The notes under the pieces: generated by a model | The model's input: the letters and a program-made list of their open reading frames with translations, nothing else | Told to the model about the DNA's origin: nothing | Database searches by the model: none | Origin: Bacteroidota bacterium | GTDB taxonomy: Bacteria; Bacteroidota; Bacteroidia; Bacteroidales; JAAUTT01 | Assembly: GCA_023429135.1 (NCBI GenBank) | Contig: JAEYWD010000033.1 | Span: forward strand, 1-64,000 | DNA: 64,000 nt | Reading direction: 5' to 3' | Part shown: positions 41,600 through 50,615 of the stretch, in pieces | Numbering within the stretch: the first letter of the stretch is position 1 | Layout of the letters: each line of letters begins with the position of its first letter | Made by a program: the position numbers and the translations under genes

Positions 41600-43753
41600 T
41601 TAAAATCTCAGCACATACTTCATTTTAAGGTTCAGGGTTCCTTCGGTTATGGTAAAACGTTCCAGAGGATCGGCTGAAATGGAGTTCCATACAAGCATAA
41701 TTTCGTGCTCTGGCTTGAGAATCCACTGAAATCGGGATTGCCAGCCCAATGTTTTCGAAAAATTATCGTATTGCAGGAAATTATAGAGTGTAATGCCCGG
41801 TGAAAACAGAATGTTGATGTTTGAACGGTAAACTTCGGCAGAAAATGAGCCACTTTCGATATCGATCTTATTTTGTTGGAACTCCATTCCTACAAACAGC
41901 GGAACAAATATTTTATATCCGAAGGCTAGATTGAAATCCTGACGGTTACCGTCGTAGAAAGTTCCCTTACTGAATTTTACTGTCGACCAGAAATTTCTTC
42001 GCATGGCCGATTCCAGTGAAATACTTGTTTTGGTGAAATGATAGGCACCAGCAGGAATAATATAAGTTGAGTATATTTTAAAAGGAGCCTCCAGGTATTC
42101 GTATTGGTTTGAAGAGTTGAACCGAATTATTTCGCCCGATTTAAAACGAATCTGCAAAGGTGTAAAATCAATTTGGCGTGTAAGCATCCTGTTATCAAGG
42201 TTGGTAATATAATCAATACCTCCCAGAATCTGCACCTGTAATATTCCCCATTTTTTAGGACGCGGACCTATTCCGGCATTTAAATAACTTTCGCGTATTC
42301 CTTTGCGGGGCACAAAACCCGCACCCGCATGAAAGGCTTCACCAATTTCGTGGAACCCGCCTAAAAAATTAAAGAAATCGTTAGGGTAATAAACAGAGCC
42401 TCCAATCGCATGGTTTTTTCCTGCTGTTTTTTCGGTGTGCGATTTCAGTGCAAATAATGTTAAATCAAGATTTTTATTTTTTCTGAATTTGGAAGTTGCC
42501 AGGTGAATATCGGCACCAAAAACAGCATTTTCTACACCGCTGGTTGCGTTTCCAAGTGTACCGATGATTCCCATGGATGATTGTTTTCCTATATTTCGCG
42601 AGACGCGGGCTACTGAGAAGTTTCCCAGGGTCGAATCCCGGTCATCGGTAACATGCTGCAGTCCAAGGTTCCATTTTCCCGCCTGCCCTGTCATGCGGGC
42701 TCCCCAAAGGATAGGAACCGGATTACCTTTAGCATCCAAACCAATACGCCGCGAAAAGAAAGGGATAATCCGCTGTGAATAAGGACTTTCGGTATTTGCG
42801 TCGGAGCCAAATGAAAAATAATTTGACCCGTCAAGAAAAAAATCGCGTTTTTCAGGAAAAAACAAACTGAAACGTGTGAGGTTAATCTGTCGGGTATCTA
42901 CTTCAGTTTGAGCAAAGTCGGTGTTGATGGTAACTGATGCTTTAAGCTGAGGTGTAAGCCGGTAAAAAATATCCAGTCCACCATCAGCTTTTACCTTGTT
43001 TTTTCTGCCATCGTTACCTTGAGTGGTTTTAACTCCTAACAGTCCATAAGGACTTACATCCAGTCCAATTCCCTGAGAAATATCTTCCAGACCCTCCATT
43101 ATACCTGCGTCCGAAATTTGAAATTTATAAGAGTTAAGATTGGCTTCGGGCCAGTACGACGATTCCAAAGATCGGCGTATATGGCGTATTAACTTCAGTC
43201 CCCAGGTGGTTTCGCCTTTTTTAAACGAAAGGGTTTTAAAAGGAATAGAGAGTTCAGCATCCCAGCCGTTCTCATGAATACGAGCTTTGCCATCCCATAA
43301 ACCATCCCAGTCCTTGTTCATGTTGGCTCCGTTCTGACTTATCAAAGCATCGCCAATAGAACCCCGGGGACCAATCTGAAACCAATAGCCGTTACGTTTA
43401 TCAAGAAAAGTATCAAATATCACCTGAACCCTGTCGTCCTCGCCAAGACTCACATCGCGAGCCATTTCCTTGGCGGTAATACCTCCGGGAGCACTGTAAC
43501 AATGTATTCCTACATAAATATTATTCTGATCGTAACAAATAAATACTTCTGTTTTCTCCGAAATTGCTGCTCCCGGGTTGGGCTCGCGTTGGTAGAACTC
43601 AGTAATAGTAGCAGCCTGTTTCCAGAGATCTTCATTTACCCATCCATCAATCTGGGGAGCAACACTGGTTTTAACTATTTTAATTGCTTTTTGTGCCGGT
43701 AGGTTCGTCGAAACGCATAGCAGCACTAGCAAAAACAGGTTAAGTTGTTTCAT
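41600..43753 (-). CDS. DUF5916 outer-membrane protein with CBM9-like N-terminus
   Basis: 717 residues from MKQLNLFLLVLLCVSTNLPAQ at 43753; an ATG ten codons earlier would only precede the signal. The N-terminal part (about 30-215) is a CBM9-like sugar-binding-type sandwich (IDGWVNEDLWKQAATITEFYQREPNPGAA, DDRVQVIFDTFLDKRNGYWF). The C-terminal part is a membrane barrel with SLFFPEKRDFFLDGSNYF and many aromatic strands, ending MKYVLRF. DUF5916 proteins are widespread in Bacteroidota; substrate unknown. It is preceded and followed by unrelated genes and probably stands alone. Confidence 0.88.
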   Translation of the reverse strand: MKQLNLFLLVLLCVSTNLPAQKAIKIVKTSVAPQIDGWVNEDLWKQAATITEFYQREPNPGAAISEKTEVFICYDQNNIYVGIHCYSAPGGITAKEMARDVSLGEDDRVQVIFDTFLDKRNGYWFQIGPRGSIGDALISQNGANMNKDWDGLWDGKARIHENGWDAELSIPFKTLSFKKGETTWGLKLIRHIRRSLESSYWPEANLNSYKFQISDAGIMEGLEDISQGIGLDVSPYGLLGVKTTQGNDGRKNKVKADGGLDIFYRLTPQLKASVTINTDFAQTEVDTRQINLTRFSLFFPEKRDFFLDGSNYFSFGSDANTESPYSQRIIPFFSRRIGLDAKGNPVPILWGARMTGQAGKWNLGLQHVTDDRDSTLGNFSVARVSRNIGKQSSMGIIGTLGNATSGVENAVFGADIHLATSKFRKNKNLDLTLFALKSHTEKTAGKNHAIGGSVYYPNDFFNFLGGFHEIGEAFHAGAGFVPRKGIRESYLNAGIGPRPKKWGILQVQILGGIDYITNLDNRMLTRQIDFTPLQIRFKSGEIIRFNSSNQYEYLEAPFKIYSTYIIPAGAYHFTKTSISLESAMRRNFWSTVKFSKGTFYDGNRQDFNLAFGYKIFVPLFVGMEFQQNKIDIESGSFSAEVYRSNINILFSPGITLYNFLQYDNFSKTLGWQSRFQWILKPEHEIMLVWNSISADPLERFTITEGTLNLKMKYVLRF

Positions 43754-43859
43754 TATAAATTTATCAGACTTTAAAAGTAACAAAAGTCTTCATAAAAAGA
43801 TGAATTAAGGAAGGCGATCAGGAGAATGAGAAGAATGGGATACAATGAAAGTCTTTCAT

Positions 43860-44282
43860 TCAATCACTTTTTTTATCCAGGTCCTCAATATCATCCAAAA
43901 AGTAACAGGCCATATGTTGCTTCATACCAATTCCGGGATAATACTCTATTGCTGCAGGAGCTGCAAGCAGGATGAGCTTTGCCTGTAAACAGGCCTTTTT
44001 GGTGTACCTTATCAACTCTTTCCCAATTCCCAGCATCTGATATTCTTTTGAAACAGCCAGATCGGACAGATAGGTGGCATAACCGTAGTCGGTGATTGAC
44101 CTTGCAACACCGATAATTTTTTTGTCAATCCTGGCGGTTATAATCAGGTTAGAGTTTTTAAGCATGGTGATAATTCGGGGCATATCATCCACCGGTCGGC
44201 GCTCAGCAAGTCCCGATTCATTAAGAATCTGCACAAACTCTTCCGGATTTAGGGTATTTTCAATGGTATAGGTTATTTTCAT
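43860..44282 (-). CDS. GNAT-family N-acetyltransferase
   Basis: 140 residues. The acetyl-CoA-binding motif A is LAVSKEYQMLGIGKELIRYT (Q/R-x-x-G-x-G/A), followed by KLILLAAPAAIEYYPGIGMK, the usual beta-bulge and Y. Short members of this type (GNAT domain of about 140) acetylate small molecules or proteins; substrate unknown. Complete. Confidence 0.9.
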   Translation of the reverse strand: MKITYTIENTLNPEEFVQILNESGLAERRPVDDMPRIITMLKNSNLIITARIDKKIIGVARSITDYGYATYLSDLAVSKEYQMLGIGKELIRYTKKACLQAKLILLAAPAAIEYYPGIGMKQHMACYFLDDIEDLDKKSD

Positions 44283-44393
44283 CTGTTAATTTTTCTTTTA
44301 AAGTCAATTGTATCATCAATGGCAGTAATTATAACATTCATTGATGATTCATAAACCGAAGTTTATGAAAATAACAAGCAGAAACGATTAAGG

Positions 44394-45083
44394 TTAATTG
44401 GTGTTCTTGTCCTTTTTGTTGGCTCTAAAATCCTTTTTAAAGAAGAAATAACTTAAAGAAACGCTGTAAAGTTGGTTTTGAGACTTGTCGACATTCGAAA
44501 CATTGTTGGCAAAGAAAATATTCTGTAAACCATAGTGAAAACGAACCTCTAGCTGAAAATCTCCAATTCCGGTTTCCTGAATCATACCAATTCCGCCTAC
44601 CAGTCCAAGTTCAAACTTACGGTCTATTGGCCGCTGATAATAGGAGAGAGTGTCTCCTGCCTGGAGCAGTTTAAAGGTTTCCTTATCCGACAAAAAATAG
44701 GATAAATTTGGCCCGGCATTGATAATAACCTTTGTACTGTTTTTCCCGATAGTAAAGTGAGAAAGTATGGGTACTTCGAAGTAATTCAGTTTTCTTTTGT
44801 ACGACATGGTGGTGTCGAATTTTTCGGTCCAGCCACGCTCCGAGTAATTGAATTCAGCCTGAATGCCGGCATGAGTTTCCGACATGTATTTGATAACCAA
44901 CCCACCATTATATCCCAAATTAATATCCTGACTAACAGGAGGCTCAAAAATAATCTTGGAAAAATTTATGCCATGGCGCGTTCCGATGCTTAATTTGGAT
45001 TGGTTGCTTCCCTGCGCGGATAAATTTCCTAAAGTCGTAATAAATAGAAAAAATGCCAAAAATATCCTGTAAGTTGTTTTCAT
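44394..45083 (-). CDS. Outer-membrane beta-barrel protein (PorT-like)
   Basis: 229 residues from the ATG at 45083, giving the signal MKTTYRIFLAFFLFITTLGNLSAQ; seven residues upstream of it (ATG 45104) are not needed. The mature part is a small barrel: SIGTRHGINFSKIIFEPP, GIQAEFNYSERGWTEKF, IINAGPNLSYFL and LELGLVGGIGMIQETG. It resembles the barrel at 32475-33122. The C-terminus is unusually basic (KKDFRANKKDKNTN) for this type. A GGCATAAT box is 88 bp upstream. Confidence 0.82.
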   Translation of the reverse strand: MKTTYRIFLAFFLFITTLGNLSAQGSNQSKLSIGTRHGINFSKIIFEPPVSQDINLGYNGGLVIKYMSETHAGIQAEFNYSERGWTEKFDTTMSYKRKLNYFEVPILSHFTIGKNSTKVIINAGPNLSYFLSDKETFKLLQAGDTLSYYQRPIDRKFELGLVGGIGMIQETGIGDFQLEVRFHYGLQNIFFANNVSNVDKSQNQLYSVSLSYFFFKKDFRANKKDKNTN

Positions 45084-45170
45084 GAACAATTTTAGAATGA
45101 GCATTCAAAGAAAGAAAACATTTTTATAAATGAGAAATTAAGATAACAAAATTACAGGAAGAGGAAGACG

Positions 45171-45178
45171 ATTATGCC
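45171..45178 (-). promoter_or_regulatory. GGCATAAT box upstream of the barrel gene
   Basis: The minus strand reads CCCTGGCATAATCGTCTTCC 87 nt before the ATG at 45083. Fifth copy of the island's box. It lies just beyond the terminator hairpin of ferritin (45201-45229). Confidence 0.35.
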
Positions 45179-45200
45179 AGGGATAGTGTTCTAAATTGAA

Positions 45201-45229
45201 AGCCCGGAACGGTAATGACGAACCGGGCT
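45201..45229 (-). terminator. Hairpin terminator after the ferritin gene
   Basis: AGCCCGG/CCGGGCT arms with an additional inner AACGG/CGAA match, followed by TTC-rich sequence on the minus strand. It is about 70 bp past the ferritin stop. Confidence 0.55.
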
Positions 45230-45301
45230 GTGGAATGTTCAATATTTTCCATTGCAGAAAGGCTGGGTATTATTCAATTCATCGACTCCAATACTTAAAT
45301 G

Positions 45302-45811
45302 CTAAGTAGTTTCGTTACCACCCGATTTTTTGCGCATGGCAAGAATATCTTTGTCAAAAAGATAAAGATTGCCATCGCCCAAAAGTTTAAGCTTATCTTT
45401 TATTGCTCGTACCGAAGCCTCTTCCTCGATTTGTTCGGTTACAAACCACTGCACCCAGTTTTGAGTTGTAAAATCTTTTTCTGCAATACATACTGCAACA
45501 ATTTCGTTAATCGAAGCCGTAATATATTCCTCATGTTTCAATACTTCATCGAAAAGATGACGAACAGAATCGAAATTGGTTGGTGGTTGCTGAATGGCCG
45601 GTACAATTGCTTTACCACCCCTTTCGTTTACATAATGAATAAACTTCAGCATGTGCACCTTTTCTTCCTCGGCTTGTTGGTAAAGCCATTCCGAAGTACC
45701 TTGTATTCCTTCTGCTTCGGCCCACGAAGCCATAGCCAAATACAAAAAAGACGAATATGCCTCTTTCTGTATTTGCTTCACCAGAATTTCTTCTACATTT
45801 TTAGTTAACAT
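45302..45811 (-). CDS. ftnA: Ferritin
   Basis: 169 residues of FtnA type. Helix A EILVKQIQKEAYSSFLYLAM supplies the first Glu of the ferroxidase site; helix B YQQAEEEKVHMLKFI holds the Glu-x-x-His pair; and helix D WFVTEQIEEEASVRAIKDKL gives the Gln/Glu. No heme-binding Met of bacterioferritin at the expected place. Stores iron and detoxifies peroxide-generated iron, in keeping with the stress genes before it. An opposite-strand open frame over the whole gene is a shadow. Confidence 0.95.
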   Translation of the reverse strand: MLTKNVEEILVKQIQKEAYSSFLYLAMASWAEAEGIQGTSEWLYQQAEEEKVHMLKFIHYVNERGGKAIVPAIQQPPTNFDSVRHLFDEVLKHEEYITASINEIVAVCIAEKDFTTQNWVQWFVTEQIEEEASVRAIKDKLKLLGDGNLYLFDKDILAMRKKSGGNETT

Positions 45812-45840
45812 AGTTTTGTATTGTTGTGGTTAATAATTTA

Positions 45841-45918
45841 AGTCCATAGTCGATAGACTTTTAGTCCATAGCCAAAATGTATTTAGCCATGGACTATGGA
45901 CTATCGACTATCGACTAG
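45841..45918. repeat. Imperfect palindrome of AGTCCATAGTCGAT words
   Basis: TAGTCCATAG at 45862-45871 pairs with CTATGGACTA at 45894-45903, and AGTCCATAGTCGATAG at 45841-45856 is matched by CTATCGACTATC-type copies up to 45915. It lies right past the icd stop. A shortened copy is at 48946-48960 beyond dnaX. Confidence 0.65.
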
Positions 45919-45920
45919 CT

Positions 45921-47147
45921 CTACATATTCTTAACAATCTCATCACCAAACTCTGAGCATTTTAGCTTTGTGGCTCCCTGCATCAGGCGTTCGAAATCGT
46001 AAGTTACGCGTTTGTTTTTTATGGCACCCTGAAGTCCTTTTACAATCAGGTCGCCAGCTTCCTTCCAGCCCATGTGCTCCAGCATCATTACTCCCGAAAG
46101 AATTACAGATCCGGGGTTTACCATATCCTTACCGGCATATTTTGGAGCGGTGCCGTGTGTTGCTTCAAAAACGGCATGTCCCGTTTCGTAATTGATGTTA
46201 GCTCCAGGGGCTATGCCAATACCACCAACTATTGCAGCAAGGGCATCGGAGATGTAGTCGCCGTTCAGGTTGAGGGTTGCTATAACCGAGTATTCGGCTG
46301 GACGGGTCAATATCTGTTGAAGGAAGGCATCGGCAATAGCATCTTTGATAACGATGTCCTTACCGGTGCGAGGGTTCTTCAAAGTACACCATGGACCACC
46401 ATCAATTTCAGTGGCATTAAATTCTTTTTTAGCCAATGCATAACCCCAGTCGCGGAAACCACCTTCGGTAAATTTCATGATGTTACCCTTATGAACGAGT
46501 GTCAGGGAGGGAAGGTCGTGTTCAATGGTGTATTCAATGGCAGCTCTTACGAGGCGATCGGTTCCTGCTTTGGAAACGGGTTTGATGCCGATGGAGGACG
46601 ATTCGGGGAAACGGATTTTCTTCACTTTCATTTCGTTGATGAGGAAGTCGATTACTTTCTTTACCTCATCGGTTCCCGACATCCACTCAATTCCTGCATA
46701 GATATCTTCGGAGTTCTCGCGGAAAATAACCATGTTGGTTGTTGTCGGATCTTTTACAGGTGTGGGAACACCTTCGTAATAACGAACAGGACGCAGACAA
46801 ACGTACAGATCGAGCTCCTGACGGAGAGCAACGTTTAACGAGCGGATACCGCCACCTACCGGAGTGGTAAGAGGTCCTTTTATGGCAACCAGATATTCGC
46901 GGATAATGTCGAGAGTTTCGGTTGGAAGCCATTCATTTTTAAGCTTATAGGCTTTTTCTCCGGCATAAACTTCCTTCCATACAATTTTCTTTTTACCCTG
47001 GTATGCCTTTTCTACAGCCGCATCTAGAACTTTTACCGATGCAGCCCAGATATCAGGTCCTGTACCATCGCCTTCAATAAAAGGCACAACAGGAAAATCG
47101 GGTACATTCAGAATACCATTCGTACATGTAATTTTCTGTCCTTCCAT
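45921..47147 (-). CDS. icd: NADP-dependent isocitrate dehydrogenase
   Basis: 408 residues, TCA-cycle enzyme forming 2-oxoglutarate, NADPH and CO2. IEGDGTGPDIW opens the fold. FRENSEDIYAGIEW holds the substrate-binding serine/arginine region, and GDYISDALAAIVGGIGIAPGANIN the metal aspartate. HGTAPKYAGKDMVNPGSVILS carries the K-Y pair that selects NADP over NAD in E. coli Icd-like enzymes. Complete. dnaX is 20 bp upstream on the same strand. Confidence 0.96.
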   Translation of the reverse strand: MEGQKITCTNGILNVPDFPVVPFIEGDGTGPDIWAASVKVLDAAVEKAYQGKKKIVWKEVYAGEKAYKLKNEWLPTETLDIIREYLVAIKGPLTTPVGGGIRSLNVALRQELDLYVCLRPVRYYEGVPTPVKDPTTTNMVIFRENSEDIYAGIEWMSGTDEVKKVIDFLINEMKVKKIRFPESSSIGIKPVSKAGTDRLVRAAIEYTIEHDLPSLTLVHKGNIMKFTEGGFRDWGYALAKKEFNATEIDGGPWCTLKNPRTGKDIVIKDAIADAFLQQILTRPAEYSVIATLNLNGDYISDALAAIVGGIGIAPGANINYETGHAVFEATHGTAPKYAGKDMVNPGSVILSGVMMLEHMGWKEAGDLIVKGLQGAIKNKRVTYDFERLMQGATKLKCSEFGDEIVKNM

Positions 47148-47167
47148 TTGTTACTTATATTAATTAA

Positions 47168-48859
47168 CTATTCAAAATCGAGGTTGAATTGTTGTTTCAA
47201 CTTCAACAGTTCCGGATATTGTTTCGCCAAGTGATCAAATTTATCCTCGGCTGTGTAAAGTCTGTTACTTTCTACTTTATCTGTAATAATGGTAACAATG
47301 TCGAGGCTAAAGTTGTTTAAGTTTTTTCTGAGATAAGTTAATAATTTTATTCGAATGTTGCGTATTAAATCTTCCTGTAACGGGTTGCTTACAGGAAATT
47401 CAATTATACCGTTTTCTTTGAGTATAGGTTGATATGCAACCAGTGTGCTATAAATCCGGGGTTCGCTGTCTTTCAGATTTTCAGCATAACTTTTCCAGGA
47501 ATTTTCGAGCTGCTGTTGATTTACCGGCTGATTGTCTGCTGGTAAATTCTGTTGCTGCACAGGGTCCTCATTAACCTGTTTCTCCTTTATTTCGGGTTTT
47601 GTATACGACCCTTTCATGGCATCTTTCAACGATGGGGTGGAAGGTCGGGGCTGAGTAGGTGGAGTTACTGCTTTAGCTTCGTTTTGAGGGGTAACTGTGT
47701 TATTATCAGCCTTAACAGCGGGGTTTGCCTTGGCCGATGTTACTTCAGGTTCAGAGTTTTTTTTTTCGGGGTCGATATTGCTGAGTTGGATGAGGGCAAG
47801 TTCGACGTGCAGACGCTGGTTTTTGCTGATTTTGTATTGGACATCGCATTGATTGCAGATGGTCAGTGCTTCGAATATGAAGTCGGGGACACATCGTGCT
47901 GCCTGAACTTTGTATTGCTCCCTGATGCTGGCCGAGACCTCCAGCAGTTGAAGGGTTATCGCATCCTTGCATACCAGCAGATCGCGAAAGTGTGAGCTTA
48001 ATCCACTGATAAAGTTATGCCCGTCGAACCCTTTATCCAGAATTTCATCGAAAAGCAGCAAAGCTTTACCAACATTATGCTCCAGAAAAGCATCCACAAG
48101 CTTAAAATAGAATTCATAATCGAGCACGTTGAGGCTCTCAATCACACCCTTGTAGGTGAGGTTGTTACCTACGAAGCTCACCATCTGGTCGTAAATAGAC
48201 AGAGCGTCGCGCATACCACCATCGGCTTTCTGGGCAATAACACTGAGCGCTTCCACTTCGTAATTTACTGATTCGTTTTTCGAAATATGTTCGAGGTATT
48301 GAACGGTATCTTCTATACGGATGCGGTGAAAATCAAATATCTGACAGCGTGATAAAATCGTTGGGATAATCTTGTGTTTTTCGGTCGTGGCCAGAATAAA
48401 GATAGCATGAGCAGGCGGCTCTTCCAGTGTTTTTAGAAAAGCATTGAAAGCCTGGGACGACAACATATGAACCTCGTCGATGATATAGATGCTGTATTTG
48501 CCAATTTGTGGCGGGATGCGCACCTGATCAATAAGGGTGCGGATATCTTCAACCGAGTTATTCGAAGCGGCATCGAGCTCATGGATGTTGTAGGAGCGCG
48601 ATTCGCTGAAGGCTTTACACGATTCACATTCGTTACAAGCTTCAGTATCGGGAGTACGGTTTAAACAGTTGAGCGTTTTGGCAAAAATACGCGCACAGGT
48701 TGTTTTACCAACACCCCTGGGACCACAAAACAAGTATGCATGTGCAATATGATTTGTTTTAATGGCATTTTTAAGCGTATTGGTAACAGCATGCTGACCA
48801 ACCACCGAAATAAACGTGGCAGGCCTGTATTTACGCGCTGAAACTATAAAATCACTCAT
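47168..48859 (-). CDS. dnaX: DNA polymerase III subunit gamma/tau
   Basis: 563 residues from MSDFIVSARKYRPATF at 48859 (a seven-codon longer start exists). The clamp-loader ATPase has Walker A GPRGVGKTTCARIFA, the four-cysteine zinc module C-N-x..C-N-E-C-E-S-C, Walker B YIIDEVHML, and sensor 1 LATTEKHKIIPTILSRCQIFDF with the arginine finger. The C-terminal 200 residues are proline- and glutamine-rich, then an alpha/beta tail, as in tau. Loads the beta clamp onto DNA. The pair dnaX-icd is bounded by related repeats. Confidence 0.96.
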   Translation of the reverse strand: MSDFIVSARKYRPATFISVVGQHAVTNTLKNAIKTNHIAHAYLFCGPRGVGKTTCARIFAKTLNCLNRTPDTEACNECESCKAFSESRSYNIHELDAASNNSVEDIRTLIDQVRIPPQIGKYSIYIIDEVHMLSSQAFNAFLKTLEEPPAHAIFILATTEKHKIIPTILSRCQIFDFHRIRIEDTVQYLEHISKNESVNYEVEALSVIAQKADGGMRDALSIYDQMVSFVGNNLTYKGVIESLNVLDYEFYFKLVDAFLEHNVGKALLLFDEILDKGFDGHNFISGLSSHFRDLLVCKDAITLQLLEVSASIREQYKVQAARCVPDFIFEALTICNQCDVQYKISKNQRLHVELALIQLSNIDPEKKNSEPEVTSAKANPAVKADNNTVTPQNEAKAVTPPTQPRPSTPSLKDAMKGSYTKPEIKEKQVNEDPVQQQNLPADNQPVNQQQLENSWKSYAENLKDSEPRIYSTLVAYQPILKENGIIEFPVSNPLQEDLIRNIRIKLLTYLRKNLNNFSLDIVTIITDKVESNRLYTAEDKFDHLAKQYPELLKLKQQFNLDFE

Positions 48860-48930
48860 CTTTGATTCTCCTTGTTGCAAAGATATGTATTTATAGTTTC
48901 CGCAAAAGGGCTGTTGATAAATTTAGTAGG

Positions 48931-48968
48931 TTAGTCGATAGCTGTTAGTCCATAGTCGATTGCCAACA
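48931..48968. repeat. Copy of the AGTCCATAGTCGAT repeat
   Basis: TAGTCGATAGC at 48932-48942 and TAGTCCATAGTCGAT at 48946-48960 match the words of the palindrome at 45841-45918, so the same dispersed element lies on both sides of icd-dnaX. Confidence 0.55.
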
Positions 48969-48997
48969 GCCGGATTCTAATTTTCATTTTTCGGTCA

Positions 48998-49017
48998 CCC
49001 TCTCCATATGGAGAGGG
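48998..49017. repeat. 20-bp perfect palindrome CCCTCTCC/GGAGAGGG
   Basis: CCCTCTCCATATGGAGAGGG, followed by GCCGGGGTGAGG. It lies 13 bp past the stop of the DoxX fusion gene and may end its transcript; words of this type are dispersed intergenic palindromes in many bacteria. Confidence 0.6.
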
Positions 49018-49029
49018 CCGGGGTGAGGC

Positions 49030-50553
49030 TTATCCCCGCCACTCTCTTTCCCGCTTCAAATCCTTCAAAACATCGAGGGTAATGTTAATATTATCCACCA
49101 CCTGGAAATCAAACATACCGACGCAAATAAAGTCTGCGCCATTTTCGAAAGCCCAGCGGAAACCATCTTTAGGTTCGATAGCTCCTGCGGCCAGCACTTT
49201 GAAGCCCATCACCGGAACTTTTGCTTTACTTACAAAATCGACTGTTTTCTCTGGAAACAAGCAGAAACAGTTATCGTGAAATTTGTTATGATCCAAATGT
49301 TTTTGGCCGTCTACTTCAAAGGGAACACGGAACTCGCGTGGATGTGCCGACCAATACTTGTCGTGGTGCATCGTTTTCATATAATAATCGGGAATAATGC
49401 CTTGTTCCTCACAGGCAACAAGCGACTCGATAGAATGAGAGGCCAGTCCGGCTGTGTATCCTTGTTTGCGTATGTGATCCATCATTTTCTGTATCACCTC
49501 CATTTTTTGATCTCTAACGAGCCAGTCGCACCAGTTTCCCTGAATCTGAACAATGTCCACTCCAAAGTCAATGGCTTTATCTATATTAACAAAGTAGTCG
49601 TTTTTATCCATTTCGGGTCCCACCTGCGATATGACATTAATTTTACTGCCGAACAGTTTTTTATATTTTGCAATCAACGGGTTGGACGGGAAGCCGATGT
49701 TAATTGTATTGATTCCGGCCTGTTCAGCCAACATCAGGGTTTCGTATACCTTTTTTTCCGTATTGTAGGCTTTGAATAGCGAAGGAACATAAAGCAGATC
49801 CCTGGAATGAGCCCAGCCTCCAATAAGATTACCTCCTAAAACCAGACGGCTAATTTCGTGTTTACCAATTATGCCTTTCGGCAATTCACCTTTCAGTTCC
49901 GATAGCGATAATTGCTTTACCTGGATGGTGGCACCCGAAGTAACATCTACTCCATTGCTTTTTTCGTTCCTGAAAGCTCCCCAACCCATCAGACCAAGTA
50001 TTGGTAGAGAAGCCAGATTCTTCAAAGCCTCTCTTCTTGAAGAAGTTGTATCAGGTTTAGGTTCGTTCATTTTTTGTACCCGGAAATAATCGACCAGGTT
50101 GTCAATTCCATACCCTTTTTCGTTGAAAAGAGCAATAAAAATAAGCGCCGCGGCTTCAATAAGAAGTTTATCGACTATAAAAAGATGTCCTTCGGTGGCC
50201 CCAAACAAATTGGTCCCGAATGGCGGATAGGCAAAATAATAAAGTGTCAATAGCAAAGCGCCGGCGAGAGAGGCGTATCGAATGGCAAAACCAATAGACA
50301 ATGCAAGGCCAATGAGCAGCAGACCGTACATGTTCATCAGGTCGCTTACTTTCAGGAGTGCTGGTGAGTTTGCAATGCCATGATAGAAACCCGACATAAA
50401 CCCCGTGGTATTCAATAGATAACCAGAGGCGGTCCAATCTGGCGTGAATATCTTTGAAAGGCCTTCGTAAAGAAAGTGCCATCCGATAGCAATTCTAAGG
50501 ATGGTAATGAGTAAACGACGGTAGTTGTGTTTGATAGTCATATAAACTTGCAT
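49030..50553 (-). CDS. DoxX-like membrane domain fused to a TIM-barrel enzyme-like domain
   Basis: 507 residues in one frame. Residues 12-150 hold four membrane helices of DoxX/quinol-oxidase-subunit type (LRIAIGWHFLYEGLSKIF). A linker carries SSRREALKNL (R173-R174) plus a hydrophobic stretch 180-192 (ASLPILGLMGWGAF), which looks like a twin-arginine signal sitting inside the protein. From about 210 a TIM barrel follows, similar in feel to aldo-keto reductase relatives (EISRLVLGGNLIGGW, AEQAGINTINIGFPSNP, GFKVLAAGAI, GADFICVGMFDFQVVDN). The barrel would lie outside the cytoplasm. Function unknown; divergent from the regulator at 50705. Confidence 0.82.
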   Translation of the reverse strand: MQVYMTIKHNYRRLLITILRIAIGWHFLYEGLSKIFTPDWTASGYLLNTTGFMSGFYHGIANSPALLKVSDLMNMYGLLLIGLALSIGFAIRYASLAGALLLTLYYFAYPPFGTNLFGATEGHLFIVDKLLIEAAALIFIALFNEKGYGIDNLVDYFRVQKMNEPKPDTTSSRREALKNLASLPILGLMGWGAFRNEKSNGVDVTSGATIQVKQLSLSELKGELPKGIIGKHEISRLVLGGNLIGGWAHSRDLLYVPSLFKAYNTEKKVYETLMLAEQAGINTINIGFPSNPLIAKYKKLFGSKINVISQVGPEMDKNDYFVNIDKAIDFGVDIVQIQGNWCDWLVRDQKMEVIQKMMDHIRKQGYTAGLASHSIESLVACEEQGIIPDYYMKTMHHDKYWSAHPREFRVPFEVDGQKHLDHNKFHDNCFCLFPEKTVDFVSKAKVPVMGFKVLAAGAIEPKDGFRWAFENGADFICVGMFDFQVVDNINITLDVLKDLKREREWRG

Positions 50554-50615
50554 TTAGATTTGAAGTGAAATTAATTATTTAGGTAATCGGTTGGCAAAAA
50601 GCTGCTGGTCATTTG

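Noticed and set aside
34283..45178. TGGCATA boxes as sigma-54 promoters
   Set aside because: The TGGCA part fits the -24 element, but no GC occurs at the required -12 distance in the copies examined.
45299..45808. 169-codon open frame on the plus strand, exactly opposite ferritin
   Set aside because: It mirrors the ferritin codons, has no family pattern and a composition typical of an antisense shadow; the minus-strand ferritin motifs are decisive.
46074..46838. 254-codon plus-strand frame opposite icd
   Set aside because: Antisense shadow; rich in Cys, Phe and Gly from reversed codons, while the minus strand encodes complete isocitrate dehydrogenase.
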